64,000 nt of DNA, taken from NCBI RefSeq assembly GCF_001647545.1, contig NZ_LSZH01000014.1, positions 62,001-126,000 of the forward strand, in the 5' to 3' direction. Both the position numbers and the translations under genes were made by a program. Position 1 is the stretch's first letter, and every line of letters begins with the position of its first letter. Positions 53,124 to 62,491 of this stretch are shown one piece after another. The DNA comes from Acinetobacter sp. SFB (GTDB lineage Bacteria; Pseudomonadota; Gammaproteobacteria; Pseudomonadales; Moraxellaceae). A model generated the notes under the pieces. It was given only the letters and a program-made list of their open reading frames with translations, did no database searches and was not told where the DNA came from.

Positions 53124-54104
53124 ATGAAATGGAACTCTAAGGCACTCGTATACGCAATATTATCCAGTGCGGCGATTGCATTGCCTCAAATAGCTTCAGC
53201 AGGTCAAGCTTCACAAATCACAGATAAAGCAACATCAAATTATGCAAAAACCAAATATCCTCTGGTATTTGCACATGGGATGGGCGGATGGATTCGTGCT
53301 GGGACAGATGAACTTGGAATCGATTATTGGTATCAAATACTGCCTGATTTGGCTCGTAACGGTGCCAATGCTTGGGCGACGCGTGTCACCCCCTTTAATA
53401 GCTCTGAAGTCCGTGGTGAGCAGCTATTACAACAAGTCGATGAAATTATTGCCCTAACGGGTTCACCCAAAGTGAACTTATTGGGCCATAGCCATGGCGG
53501 ACACAGCATTGCCTATGTCTCCAATGTTGCACCGAACAAAGTCGCGTCAGCAACTGCAATCTCCAGCCCGCTTAAAGGCTCTAAGGTTGCAGATTATATT
53601 ATTGCAGCTGAAGGCACTTCCGTGGAAGGTCCGTTGGTCAGTGTCGTCAATTTTGCATCAAAAATGCTTGTCTGGGCACAAGGACTTGATCCTAACTCCT
53701 TCCCGCATGACTCATTAAGTGCGGGGAAAAGTTTAAGCGTTGCAGGCTCTAAGGCGTTTCAAGCTAAATATCCTTTAGGCATGCCAAAAACAGCCTGTGG
53801 CGAAGGTCCTGCCACTGAAAAAGGGATTTCTTTTTATTCATTCTCAGGTACAGGTACAGTAACCAACCCGCTTGATCCAGATATGCTGTTGGGGATTACT
53901 GCAAAACTGACCGATCCTAAAGGCGACAATGACGGTCTTGTTTCTCGTTGTAGCGCGAAATATGGTAAAACCATTCGTGACAACTATAACTGGAATCACC
54001 TGGATGCCATCAACCAGTTCTTTGGCTTAACTGCATTCTTGGCTCCTGACCCGGTATCGGTATACCGCCAACATGCCAACCGCTTAAAACTGCAAGGTTT
54101 ATAA
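53124..54104 (+). CDS. lipA: Secreted triacylglycerol lipase
   Basis: A 326-residue serine hydrolase of lipase family I. The signal peptide (KALVYAILSSAAIALPQIASA) directs Sec export. The nucleophile is S123 in GHSHGG, after the oxyanion segment FAHGMGGW. The catalytic aspartate lies in the DPKGDNDGLVSRC region and the histidine in NWNHLDAINQ. Two cysteines (TACGEG and SRCSAK) form the family disulfide. It lies 109 bases after lipB and is probably one operon with it. Secretion would use the type II system. Confidence 0.94.
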   Translation: MKWNSKALVYAILSSAAIALPQIASAGQASQITDKATSNYAKTKYPLVFAHGMGGWIRAGTDELGIDYWYQILPDLARNGANAWATRVTPFNSSEVRGEQLLQQVDEIIALTGSPKVNLLGHSHGGHSIAYVSNVAPNKVASATAISSPLKGSKVADYIIAAEGTSVEGPLVSVVNFASKMLVWAQGLDPNSFPHDSLSAGKSLSVAGSKAFQAKYPLGMPKTACGEGPATEKGISFYSFSGTGTVTNPLDPDMLLGITAKLTDPKGDNDGLVSRCSAKYGKTIRDNYNWNHLDAINQFFGLTAFLAPDPVSVYRQHANRLKLQGL

Positions 54105-54122
54105 AACTAAAAAATTCAGACA

Positions 54123-54152
54123 TAAAAAAATGCGCCTTTAGGCGCATTTTTT
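54123..54152. terminator. Terminator between lipA and rplS
   Basis: AAAAAAATGCGCC-TTTA-GGCGCATTTTTT; symmetrical A- and T-runs serve both convergent genes. Confidence 0.9.
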
Positions 54153-54173
54153 AACTCGAGATAAAACTTTAAA

Positions 54174-54548
54174 TTAAGCTTTAACTTTACGAGCTGGTAA
54201 TTTTTCACGAATACGTGCAGCTTTACCAGACAATTCGCGTAGGTAGTAAAGTTTAGCACGACGAACGTCACCACGACGTTTCACTTCAATTTTAGCTACG
54301 ATTGGAGAATGTGTTTGGAAAACACGTTCAACACCAATACCGCTAGAGATTTTACGAACTGTAAACGCAGAGTTCAAACCACGGTTTTTGATTGCAATTA
54401 CAACGCCTTCAAAAGCCTGAAGACGTTCACGATCGCCCTCTTTTACTTTTACAGAAACAATAACAGTATCACCAGGCGCGAAAGCCGGGATATCAGTTTT
54501 TAATTGAGCATTTTCAATAATTTGAACTAAAGGATGTTTACCACTCAT
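54174..54548 (-). CDS. rplS: 50S ribosomal protein L19
   Basis: 124 residues with the L19 marks [29 protein letters not shown], the [13 protein letters not shown] segment and [19 protein letters not shown]19 sits at the 30S-50S bridge. Last gene of rpsP-rimM-trmD-rplS. Unusually, 149 bases separate it from trmD, with several inverted repeats. Confidence 0.97.
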   Translation of the reverse strand: MSGKHPLVQIIENAQLKTDIPAFAPGDTVIVSVKVKEGDRERLQAFEGVVIAIKNRGLNSAFTVRKISSGIGVERVFQTHSPIVAKIEVKRRGDVRRAKLYYLRELSGKAARIREKLPARKVKA

Positions 54549-54706
54549 GTGGGAATCTCCAATGTGCGGACAGAAGAGGTCTGTTACCGCTGGGGACAGA
54601 GGCTAAAGCGCATATCGACCCGTTTATCTTTCCCTTTACCACCTCAGTCTTCACTTCGGTCGATAAAGAGCCTGTTTAAAAATACTTAAAGTCGACTTTA
54701 GGTATT
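54549..54706 (-). promoter_or_regulatory. Structured trmD-rplS spacer (candidate L19 leader)
   Basis: On the transcript, a 12-bp dyad (54681-54706) contains the trmD stop codon and is followed by TTTTAAA. Next, TATCGACC/GGTCGATA (54613-54620 and 54658-54665) close a 37-base loop, and ACAGA-CCTCT-TCTGT forms a smaller hairpin close to rplS. The shape suggests attenuation or ribosomal-protein feedback on rplS. Confidence 0.5.
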
Positions 54707-55438
54707 CGAATCTTTTAGCCATTTCTTTTGCTGCTTGGTCAACTCAACTTTTTCTACAAGCTCAGGCCTGCGATCGAGGGTTCGTTGATAACGCTGCAAA
54801 AACCGCCATTTTTCAATGTTTGCATGATGCCCAGACTTTAACACCTCAGGCACATCCAAACCTTCAAACTGGTCTGGCTTGGTATATTGCGGGCAGTCTA
54901 AAAGACCATCCACAAATGAGTCCTGTATCGCGGATTGTTCATCAGACATCGCACCCGGAAGCCTCCGGATAATACTGTCCAACAAAACCATCGCAGGAAG
55001 TTCGCCACCCGACAAAACATAATCCCCAATTGACCATTCCTGATCAACATATTGCTGGATCAAACGTTCATCGACACCTTCATAACGCCCGCAGAGCACA
55101 ATCAATCCGTCATATTCGACAAACTGCTGTACTGCCAGTTCATTTAAGGTTTTTCCTTGCGGAGACATATACACCACAGGAACCTGAACACAACCTACTT
55201 GCTTTGCAAGCTCTTTGGCATGCTGAATTGCCTGAGACAAAGGCTCAGCCATCATCACCATACCCGGACCACCGCCAAATGGACGTTCATCCACCCGTTT
55301 ATAGTTACCCGTTGCAAAATCGCGTGGATTAATACAAGTCACTTGTACAATTTCACGTTTTGCTGCACGCCCGCTAATACCGTAGGCTGTAATCGCTTCA
55401 AACATTTCAGGAAAAAGCGTAATGACTGCAAAAAACAT
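54698..55438 (-). CDS. trmD: tRNA (guanine-N1-37)-methyltransferase
   Basis: TrmD methylates G37 of tRNAs reading codons that start with C or G, preventing frameshifts. The 246 residues have the SPOUT knot: [13 protein letters not shown] at the start, [25 protein letters not shown] and the [17 protein letters not shown] loop. Third gene of the operon. Its stop codon lies inside a palindrome that may form a transcript hairpin. Confidence 0.97.
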   Translation of the reverse strand: MFFAVITLFPEMFEAITAYGISGRAAKREIVQVTCINPRDFATGNYKRVDERPFGGGPGMVMMAEPLSQAIQHAKELAKQVGCVQVPVVYMSPQGKTLNELAVQQFVEYDGLIVLCGRYEGVDERLIQQYVDQEWSIGDYVLSGGELPAMVLLDSIIRRLPGAMSDEQSAIQDSFVDGLLDCPQYTKPDQFEGLDVPEVLKSGHHANIEKWRFLQRYQRTLDRRPELVEKVELTKQQKKWLKDSNT

Positions 55439-55480
55439 CGCAGACTCCTCTATTTTCCTGCTGCGTTCATCCTTAAAGGA

Positions 55481-56029
55481 TTAATAATCTACGCCCCAAT
55501 TGACGTAGATACGACCAGCTTCAAGATCAACGCGCTGTACCACATCTTTATGCCATGGAATCATGCGCTCTTCAGCATCAACGCTGTCTGGTGTTGCGTG
55601 AACCACCATCACATCGTTGGCACCGGTCTCAAACATTTCATGGATTTTGCCGAGGTTTACTTCTTGTTCAGCATCATCCAGGCCTAACACTGTTAAGCCT
55701 TTCAAATCTGTCCAGTAAAACTCGTCCATTCCTGCTTTCGGAATTTGCGATTTTGAAATCCAGACATTTGTACCAACCAGGCTATCCGCTGCCGTGCGAT
55801 CGCTCACACCTTTTAAGCTGACAACCAAGCCTTTACCATGCGGTTTCCAGCGTTTTACATCTACTGTTTGCCAACCTTCTTTGGTCTCAATGTACCAAGG
55901 AAGATAGTCAAAGATGTTGCTCATGGGTTCTGTATTGGAATAGACCCAGAGCCACCCATTTAATCCATATGCTGAACGTAGCTGTCCAATCTGAATACGA
56001 TCTTCGGGAACATTCTGTGTTGGTGTCAT
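55481..56029 (-). CDS. rimM: 16S rRNA processing / 30S maturation factor RimM
   Basis: RimM helps assemble the 30S head and binds S19. The 182 residues start with the N-terminal barrel (IQIGQLRSAYGLNGWLWVYS, then WKPHGKGLVVSLKGVSDRTAADSLVG) and end with the PRC barrel (LGKIHEMFETGANDVMVV, RMIPWHKDVVQRVDLEAGRIYVNW). It lies between rpsP and trmD in the standard order, with 42 bases to trmD. Confidence 0.96.
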   Translation of the reverse strand: MTPTQNVPEDRIQIGQLRSAYGLNGWLWVYSNTEPMSNIFDYLPWYIETKEGWQTVDVKRWKPHGKGLVVSLKGVSDRTAADSLVGTNVWISKSQIPKAGMDEFYWTDLKGLTVLGLDDAEQEVNLGKIHEMFETGANDVMVVHATPDSVDAEERMIPWHKDVVQRVDLEAGRIYVNWGVDY

Positions 56030-56061
56030 GGGTTATTACCTACTACTTAATTCGCAATAAA

Positions 56062-56322
56062 TTATGCAGTAGCTGCAGCAGCTTTCTTAGCTTGAGCAGC
56101 TAAAGAAGCAACACGTTCAGACGGTTGAGCGCCTTGAGCAACCCAATGAGCAAAACGGTCAGCATCTAAACGAAGTTTTTCTGCTTGACCTTGAGCTGTA
56201 GGGTTAAAGAAACCAATACGTTCGATGAAACGACCGTCACGCGCATTGCGGCTATCAGTTACAATAACTTGATAGAACGGACGTTTTTTAGCACCACCGC
56301 GTGCCAGACGAATTACGACCAT
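56062..56322 (-). CDS. rpsP: 30S ribosomal protein S16
   Basis: 86 residues with the S16 start [21 protein letters not shown] and [14 protein letters not shown]. First gene of the operon. A small hairpin GCCGA-CCA-TCGGC (56358-56370) lies in its leader, and a promoter candidate sits about 85-115 bases upstream. The leader is AT-rich otherwise. Confidence 0.97.
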   Translation of the reverse strand: MVVIRLARGGAKKRPFYQVIVTDSRNARDGRFIERIGFFNPTAQGQAEKLRLDADRFAHWVAQGAQPSERVASLAAQAKKAAAATA

Positions 56323-56408
56323 GATATAACCTTATAGTTTTTACGGATTATCCCTGCGCCGACCATCGGCAGCATTTCAAACCCCTTTCATAGAGGGCAA
56401 TATTTTAC

Positions 56409-56436
56409 GTTATATTTGTTATGAAAGAAAGATCAA
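56409..56436 (-). promoter_or_regulatory. Promoter candidate of the rpsP operon
   Basis: Read leftward, TTGATC (56436-56431) and TATAAC (56414-56409) with a 16-base spacer. This is the best pair before rpsP and lies in the gap to the pilin genes. Confidence 0.5.
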
Positions 56437-56466
56437 ATTTTAAGTTGTCTACCGTTTGAATTTATT

Positions 56467-56892
56467 TTAGCGACCGTCCCAGTTAGAGGTGGCTGAAAGC
56501 GCACAGGTTGTAGCACCCTTGGCCCAAAATTTTTGTCCTTGGTCGTTTAGACAAATAATTCCATCCCCTGCTTGTGATGAGGTTGATAGAGGAGTTGCTG
56601 TCATTACCCAGGTATTAGCATTAGAGGTAGTAAAGGCAAGTGTGAATAATGCAGTCCCTGTTCTCGGAAAAACATTACCTCCATAAAAACTGCTCATGGT
56701 CGTGACCGGATATGTAAAATTTGCCAATTTATGAGATTCAAGGCGCTGCGCTATATTCATCATTTCTGTCTGAACATCAGCACGGTTTACTCTTTTTTTG
56801 TATTGAGCATAGCTAGGCAGTGCTATTGCCATAATGATGGCAATAATAGCGACCACAATCATTAGCTCAATTAATGTAAATCCATTACGCAT
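56467..56892 (-). CDS. Type IV minor pilin / ComF-pilin-like protein
   Basis: 141 residues. The prepilin peptidase site is G-FTLIELMIVVAIIAIIMAIALPSYAQY directly after a short MRN leader, followed by the pilin helix and a C-terminal domain with a cysteine pair (IICLND, TTCALS). It is the last gene of the minor-pilin operon, overlapping the stop of the previous pilin gene by one base (TAATG). In Acinetobacter baylyi the equivalent position holds comF, a pilin-like competence gene. Confidence 0.83.
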   Translation of the reverse strand: MRNGFTLIELMIVVAIIAIIMAIALPSYAQYKKRVNRADVQTEMMNIAQRLESHKLANFTYPVTTMSSFYGGNVFPRTGTALFTLAFTTSNANTWVMTATPLSTSSQAGDGIICLNDQGQKFWAKGATTCALSATSNWDGR

Positions 56893-57368
56893 TACCAGGC
56901 CTCACTATTGGTTTCACAAACCGTACATACTGCACTAGAGCAATTGTTATCCACTGCTGTCGTAGTTGTGCTCTGACAACGTAATCCTGAACTTTTCGCT
57001 AGTAACTTCATTTGTTTAGCATCTGCAGTGGTGGCTTTAATTACCCAAGTCTGACCGTTAGTCGCAGTTGAGTTTAGCGAATTCCCTGCTGTCGTATCAT
57101 CGGTAACAGTAAGAGTGTATCCACCACGATTAAGGGTAAGTGTGCCCGTAGCAAAATTTTTATAACTGAAGTTTCTGGTCTTATGTCTTTCCAGTTGATC
57201 AGCTAATTTTAATATTTCCTGCTGAGCAAAAGCAGTATTCGCCTTACGTGTGTATGCCTGATAGCTTGGAAGAGCGATTGCAGCGAAAATTGCAATCACT
57301 ACCACTACAATCATCAATTCAATTAGGGTAAAACCCTGATCGAATTTTAGCATTAAAGATCTGTTCAT
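56892..57368 (-). CDS. Type IV minor pilin / ComE-pilin-like protein
   Basis: 158 residues. The leader MNRSLMLKFDQG precedes the cleavage-site segment FTLIELMIVVVVIAIFAAIALPSY. The helix continues through QEILKLADQLERHKTRNFSYK. Four C-terminal cysteines (GLRC, NNC, AVC, TVC) are more than usual and suggest two disulfides. The position next to the PilY1/ComC-like gene matches comE of A. baylyi. It probably joins the tip or minor pseudopilin complex of the competence pilus. Confidence 0.83.
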   Translation of the reverse strand: MNRSLMLKFDQGFTLIELMIVVVVIAIFAAIALPSYQAYTRKANTAFAQQEILKLADQLERHKTRNFSYKNFATGTLTLNRGGYTLTVTDDTTAGNSLNSTATNGQTWVIKATTADAKQMKLLAKSSGLRCQSTTTTAVDNNCSSAVCTVCETNSEAW

Positions 57369-57381
57369 TCATAATGTCCTG

Positions 57382-60300
57382 TTAACGATAACGCTCATAC
57401 CATCGTGTTGGAATAAACTTACTTGTACATTTCCACTCACCCGTACCTGCAATATTTCCAGCCATCGAGAGACGCCCACAACTTTCAGAAGTCGTTGTTG
57501 TTTCAGCCTTAGGAACAAAACTAACACCTCTAATACCTGCACCTAAAATATTCGAGTTACATTCAGTCACCCCTGTTGGACAGTCCGTTGTTTTAGTCTG
57601 AAAACCACTTCTCCGTTCCTTATCCGTATCTAAAGCACCGGTTGCTGTTAGACATGCACCGAAGGGTAGACAAAAACGTTGAAAATCAGTTTCCCCAATT
57701 ACACGTGGTTTACATGGATCTTGTGCTTCAATACCTGTACCCTGCGGATCATAAACTGGAACCAACAGATAACCTGTAAGTGCCATTGGTTCCTCAAATG
57801 CCTTTAACCCACCCCGCATTCTAAATGTACCATCTTGTGCACGCTCTACATTATTCAAGCCTGTAGTAGCTGTATTTTGACTCGATAAAGATCGGTACCA
57901 ACCATCTTTACCACTTCCACTTGATGGGAAGAAAATTGTTTCTACAGACTCGGTGGTTGCAACAATTTGTGGATTTTTGCGTAAATTTGCACGAGTTTTA
58001 TCTTTAGTTATTAAGTCAGTATATGCTACTGTCATCAAATCCTTATTAATAAAATCTCTATCAATAATACCGTATACATTGTTTACCGGACGATCTGTCA
58101 TTGCTGAAGCAGGTGTTAATCCTTCTCTACCAGTCGCTGGGAAAACATCTAAGGGAGCAGCTCGGTTACCTGATGCAATACCTACTAAAATAAATGTATT
58201 TTTTCCCTGATCATGAATAGTTACTGTAGGAGGTTCATAGAAACGAGGAGCTTTACCACCTATATAACTATTATCAGGATCATTTGTAGCATCATCTGTT
58301 GCAAGATTCGCTAAACGCACTACTCGTACACCAAAAGCACTGTAAGTTGAACCAGATAGCGTTTGTTTATTATTTAAATCGGCTCGGAATATCTGCCCCC
58401 CAAGATCACCAAAATATAAATGATCAATCAATCCGTCAGCATTACGATCTAAAGTACTAATGCGGCTCACAATACTATGTTTCATATATTGACGACCGTC
58501 AGTAGCAGTAGAGGCATAAGTTGCTGACCAGATAAGGTCACCTGTTTGAGCATTTACAATATAAACGGCATTACCATTTGCTTCAGAGGTAGTTGCACAG
58601 GTCGAACCATTACCAGATGTTGATGCCAGAGTGAAGTTAGGGTCCTCATAACATGCATCATACCCTCCCCCAACAATCATCACACGTGTAATTGCACCAT
58701 TATATCGAATATTCGCCATTACTGGTTTAGACCAACTTTGTCCCAAACGTTCAAAACCAGTAGTAGATGGATCTATTCTAAATAATAATTTAGGATTTTT
58801 AGGCGCAAGAACATCCAAGCCATAATAGCTAGAACCTCCCATACGCAACCCACCATATACATTCATTCTACGAGCTAAAACTTTAGTAACTGTCGTGTTA
58901 TTTGCTCCAGCTTCAGAATCAACTTTATAGGTTGCATCAGAAACCCATGCGCCATCAACACCATGAACTGGAGCACTTGCATCAGTTTGTCCAGGTACAA
59001 GAGCTTTAGACTTAATTGGATGATTTAGAATTTCAGCAGGAACAAAAACCATTTGTTCTTCACCAGAACTTGCGTCAACAATATGTAAACCGCCTTCCAT
59101 AGTTCCAAATAAGATCGATTGATCTCGTGCACTCGTTAAATTTCCTGAACTATCCATTGTTCCAGAATAAGTTAACTGAACGGGTGCTGAATGGATACTT
59201 CCTCCCATAGAAAGATAAGGTGCATCAGAAGTGGTTAAAGAAGTAGGTAAAGTTGTTGCATCAAGAGATGTTGAATATCCCAAGAAATTAAGCAATTTCA
59301 ATTTAATACTTAAAGGAAAATCTTTTAATATACCTTGACCTGTAATTGTATTTAATTTGCCTAAAACATAACTTGAAGTTGCAGCAGGGCTTGTAAAAGG
59401 ATCTGTTGCTGTAGCCGCTGGCTTTTCAGGTATTTGCAACATTATTGCCCCTGTGCTTAAACCAGTAGAGGGTGTTAAAGATGAATCATCAGCACTTACA
59501 GCAGAAACATCGGTAAACAAATTACGAATTTTATTGGATGCAGAATAAGCATACTTAGTAATTAATGTTCCGCTTACTTCTTCAGTCTGTCCCAAAATAG
59601 GAAGTGGTACTTTAGAATAAGCTCCTCCTAAAAATACTTTTCCGCCATCCACATATGAAGAAGTATTCCAATAATCTTTCGTACCCGTTGTAAATGCACC
59701 CTTAGCATCATAAACCAGTCCACCCGAACTTCCTTGAAATGCACCAGCAGTAGCGCCACTTAGAACTACACTATATTTTTTTAGGTTACCGCGCCAAGAT
59801 AAATTAGTATTGGCCGGATCTGGCTCCAAGGCTCTTAAATAACCGTTTTCCTGTAAATTTTTAGGATTCAGGGCATCATACGGGACAGAAATTGGCCCTG
59901 TAGTGATTGGGTCCAATGTTGCACCACCCAAATTTTTAATAAATGCAACAACACTATTGGTTACATCATTGGCACTTGAAGCCTGGAAGAAACCACCATT
60001 ACCATAACCACCATCATATCGATAACCATCAGCAGTCTTATAAGTATCTGTTGAGGTTGCTGCAGTTGGTGCTGTCACCATTAAACTTCCTCCATAAGTT
60101 GGAGAACATTTATCATTTGGCAACTGTTGAGTTAAGGGGTCTCGATAAGCACGGGAACTCATACGACAAGCATTTTGTGTATCAGTAGAAACCCCTGTAG
60201 CGTCAACCGAACTTGCTTCAAATTCTTTACCAAAACCAACAAATGCAGTTTTAATTGAGACACCAACAGGGTTGGTTGCAGGGTTAAATAATGCTTTTGC

Positions 60301-61668
60301 AAAGGCTCCCATACAACGCCATGCAGAACTACCATCTGTATTTGATAGATCATTGGAGCATTGAAATAAGCTACCTTTAGTATCTAATGCTTTTTGCATT
60401 ACATTTAAAGCTCTAGAATCGCTAGAGCTGTTAGGTTGTCCATCCGATAGGAAATAGATTCCCTGACCATCACAACTTGCCCTATTTGTTACAGTTGGGA
60501 GTGGTGATTTATAGAGTACATCCACATTAGCAGCATTGCGATCCATGACAATATCGGGATTTGTAGTAGTATCTTTTACTTTCGACTTAGGCGTTCCACT
60601 ATCCGCATTACTTACAATATATGTATAGTAATCACCTGCAGTAAAACCATCACTGCTTAACCAACCATTTGATGGTTGGATATTAGGTTGATTAGCCCAC
60701 AACGGATTACTTCCAGATGTTGCATTCGTAGTTGTACCTGTAGTTACAACAGGATTATTCCCCCATCGGTTACAAGTTTGAGTCGAGGAATTCAAATCAA
60801 CCGAATTCCATCTATTACAGGTGTATACATTATATGTATATGTATATGTATATCTTTTACTCGACCCACTCCCAGATGAAGTCGTCGAGTAACTTCGAAT
60901 CAAATTAGTAGTATCTCTTTTTATATTGTAATTTTGTTCAGAATAAGTAGTTGTCCCCATCAAATATGCTGCAGCTTCTGCCATCGCATGTGCTGAAGGC
61001 GTACCATTATATGCGGTTAGTCCCGCAATTGCACTTTTCAAGGCATTTCTTTGAGCACTACCGACAGCACCTAAAGGCTTGGCTGCAACCAAGATCTGGC
61101 CGGTTTGCCCATCACCATCTGATGAGAAGTTTCCAAGTCCCATTACCGTAGTTGAAAGTCGAACCTGTGTACCCGTACTGGAATTACTAACAGCTGCGTC
61201 ACTACTATTCAGCAATCCAAACATACCATCTTTTAAACGCGAAATCCGGTCATAGCATTTCAAGGCAGCTGTCCCTGTACTCGGGGTTCCATCTGCATTT
61301 TTATTCGGGTTAAAACAACGATCTTTTAACCTTTGATAATTTGAAGCACTACTAGTGTTATACGAAACAGAGCAAAATCTTCTCGTGTAACTATATACAG
61401 AATCGCCGCCTGTTTCTGTACTTATGGTTTCATTACCCCGCCAGTCTGTTGGACAAACACTTCCATAATCTTCAGTGAGGAAAGCCATACTCCCAGATGT
61501 ATCCAGCATCATAATCAGGGTTTTTTTACCGGCTTTAGGTACCGCATAAATTTGTAAGTCACTTGCTTGTACCACGGATGTTGCAGTTAGCCAGGTCATA
61601 GCAACAGTACCGGCAAAGATTGCATTCCAAAGTTTTGTACGTTGCAATTTTTTAAATTCTGTATTCAT
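57382..61668 (-). CDS. pilY1: PilY1/ComC-like type IV pilus tip adhesin and assembly protein
   Basis: 1428 residues. A signal peptide is followed by a von Willebrand A-like domain with the MIDAS motif MLDTSGSM (near residue 55), cysteine-containing inserts, and the C-terminal PilC beta-propeller. That includes the calcium loop DRNADGLID and the GDLGGQIFRADL segment. PilY1 sits at the pilus tip, promotes extension and mediates adhesion or surface sensing; the A. baylyi counterpart ComC is needed for DNA uptake. ATG 61668 has AGGGG upstream. A hexanucleotide repeat near 60830-60860 encodes alternating Tyr-Thr. Confidence 0.93.
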   Translation of the reverse strand: MNTEFKKLQRTKLWNAIFAGTVAMTWLTATSVVQASDLQIYAVPKAGKKTLIMMLDTSGSMAFLTEDYGSVCPTDWRGNETISTETGGDSVYSYTRRFCSVSYNTSSASNYQRLKDRCFNPNKNADGTPSTGTAALKCYDRISRLKDGMFGLLNSSDAAVSNSSTGTQVRLSTTVMGLGNFSSDGDGQTGQILVAAKPLGAVGSAQRNALKSAIAGLTAYNGTPSAHAMAEAAAYLMGTTTYSEQNYNIKRDTTNLIRSYSTTSSGSGSSKRYTYTYTYNVYTCNRWNSVDLNSSTQTCNRWGNNPVVTTGTTTNATSGSNPLWANQPNIQPSNGWLSSDGFTAGDYYTYIVSNADSGTPKSKVKDTTTNPDIVMDRNAANVDVLYKSPLPTVTNRASCDGQGIYFLSDGQPNSSSDSRALNVMQKALDTKGSLFQCSNDLSNTDGSSAWRCMGAFAKALFNPATNPVGVSIKTAFVGFGKEFEASSVDATGVSTDTQNACRMSSRAYRDPLTQQLPNDKCSPTYGGSLMVTAPTAATSTDTYKTADGYRYDGGYGNGGFFQASSANDVTNSVVAFIKNLGGATLDPITTGPISVPYDALNPKNLQENGYLRALEPDPANTNLSWRGNLKKYSVVLSGATAGAFQGSSGGLVYDAKGAFTTGTKDYWNTSSYVDGGKVFLGGAYSKVPLPILGQTEEVSGTLITKYAYSASNKIRNLFTDVSAVSADDSSLTPSTGLSTGAIMLQIPEKPAATATDPFTSPAATSSYVLGKLNTITGQGILKDFPLSIKLKLLNFLGYSTSLDATTLPTSLTTSDAPYLSMGGSIHSAPVQLTYSGTMDSSGNLTSARDQSILFGTMEGGLHIVDASSGEEQMVFVPAEILNHPIKSKALVPGQTDASAPVHGVDGAWVSDATYKVDSEAGANNTTVTKVLARRMNVYGGLRMGGSSYYGLDVLAPKNPKLLFRIDPSTTGFERLGQSWSKPVMANIRYNGAITRVMIVGGGYDACYEDPNFTLASTSGNGSTCATTSEANGNAVYIVNAQTGDLIWSATYASTATDGRQYMKHSIVSRISTLDRNADGLIDHLYFGDLGGQIFRADLNNKQTLSGSTYSAFGVRVVRLANLATDDATNDPDNSYIGGKAPRFYEPPTVTIHDQGKNTFILVGIASGNRAAPLDVFPATGREGLTPASAMTDRPVNNVYGIIDRDFINKDLMTVAYTDLITKDKTRANLRKNPQIVATTESVETIFFPSSGSGKDGWYRSLSSQNTATTGLNNVERAQDGTFRMRGGLKAFEEPMALTGYLLVPVYDPQGTGIEAQDPCKPRVIGETDFQRFCLPFGACLTATGALDTDKERRSGFQTKTTDCPTGVTECNSNILGAGIRGVSFVPKAETTTTSESCGRLSMAGNIAGTGEWKCTSKFIPTRWYERYR

Positions 61669-61678
61669 TGCTTTCCCC

Positions 61679-62491
61679 TTAACCACCTGGAGCAGTTACT
61701 TCTTCAAGTTTATTGATATAGTTAAATTCTTGTACCTGAGTACTAAAAGGTACATTTTTGGACTTCAGACAATCTGATAGCGTTTGCTTTGCAGCCAAAT
61801 CTTCAGAAAGATTGTCGCTAATTTTGGCATTACTATTACTTAAACAATCCGTCTGTATAGTCGAAGTTAATGCTGTTGAATATGCTGGCAACATTGCAGT
61901 CGTAATTACTCTTATACGCTGAGCACTTGTCATACTTTTCGGTAACTGAGTACCTTCTGTTAAATTAATGCCTCTAGGTAGATTCGATCCTGGAGTACCT
62001 GTAAGAGATTCTGTGGGTATAGTTACCGCTACTTGAGTCACCACAGCTTGACGATTACTACCAAAATCACTACTTAGATTACAAAAGCCATCCCCAATAC
62101 CTGCTTCTTTGCTTGCATTATTACCAGTCCCAGGTTTAAGCAAAATTGCATCCTTTGTTTGAGCAAAGTTTACAGTCGTCGAAGTCGGCTTATAACAGAA
62201 AATATATTCAAGACCTGGGTTACTTTCATTTTCCCTTAGACTTGCCCCAATCACATTGCCAAAATTTGTTAATGTAGAGGTATCCGTTCGGGTCAGTAAA
62301 ACCAGCGGAGTATCAGAAGATTGAAAATTTAATTGATCCACCTGACTATTTGTTGCTACGCTTAATGAAACAATTGCAACACGGATTGCCAAAACACCCA
62401 CTATTGTAGTAATCAATAAAATAACTAATACAACAATTAATGTCGCACCTTGTTGGCGCTGCAATGCAATTGTTGGAGTCATTACTCTCAT
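61679..62491 (-). CDS. pilX: PilX-like minor pilin assembly protein
   Basis: 270 residues. The N-terminus has the PilX_N pattern: a basic leader ending QQG-ATLIVVLVILLITTIVGVLAIRVAIVSLSVA, then a loosely conserved soluble domain with cysteines. It starts inside the stop of pilW (4-base ATGA overlap), so translation is coupled. PilX and the other minor pilins prime pilus assembly with PilY1. Its length is greater than PAO1 PilX (about 195 aa), as often seen in Acinetobacter. Confidence 0.85.
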   Translation of the reverse strand: MRVMTPTIALQRQQGATLIVVLVILLITTIVGVLAIRVAIVSLSVATNSQVDQLNFQSSDTPLVLLTRTDTSTLTNFGNVIGASLRENESNPGLEYIFCYKPTSTTVNFAQTKDAILLKPGTGNNASKEAGIGDGFCNLSSDFGSNRQAVVTQVAVTIPTESLTGTPGSNLPRGINLTEGTQLPKSMTSAQRIRVITTAMLPAYSTALTSTIQTDCLSNSNAKISDNLSEDLAAKQTLSDCLKSKNVPFSTQVQEFNYINKLEEVTAPGG

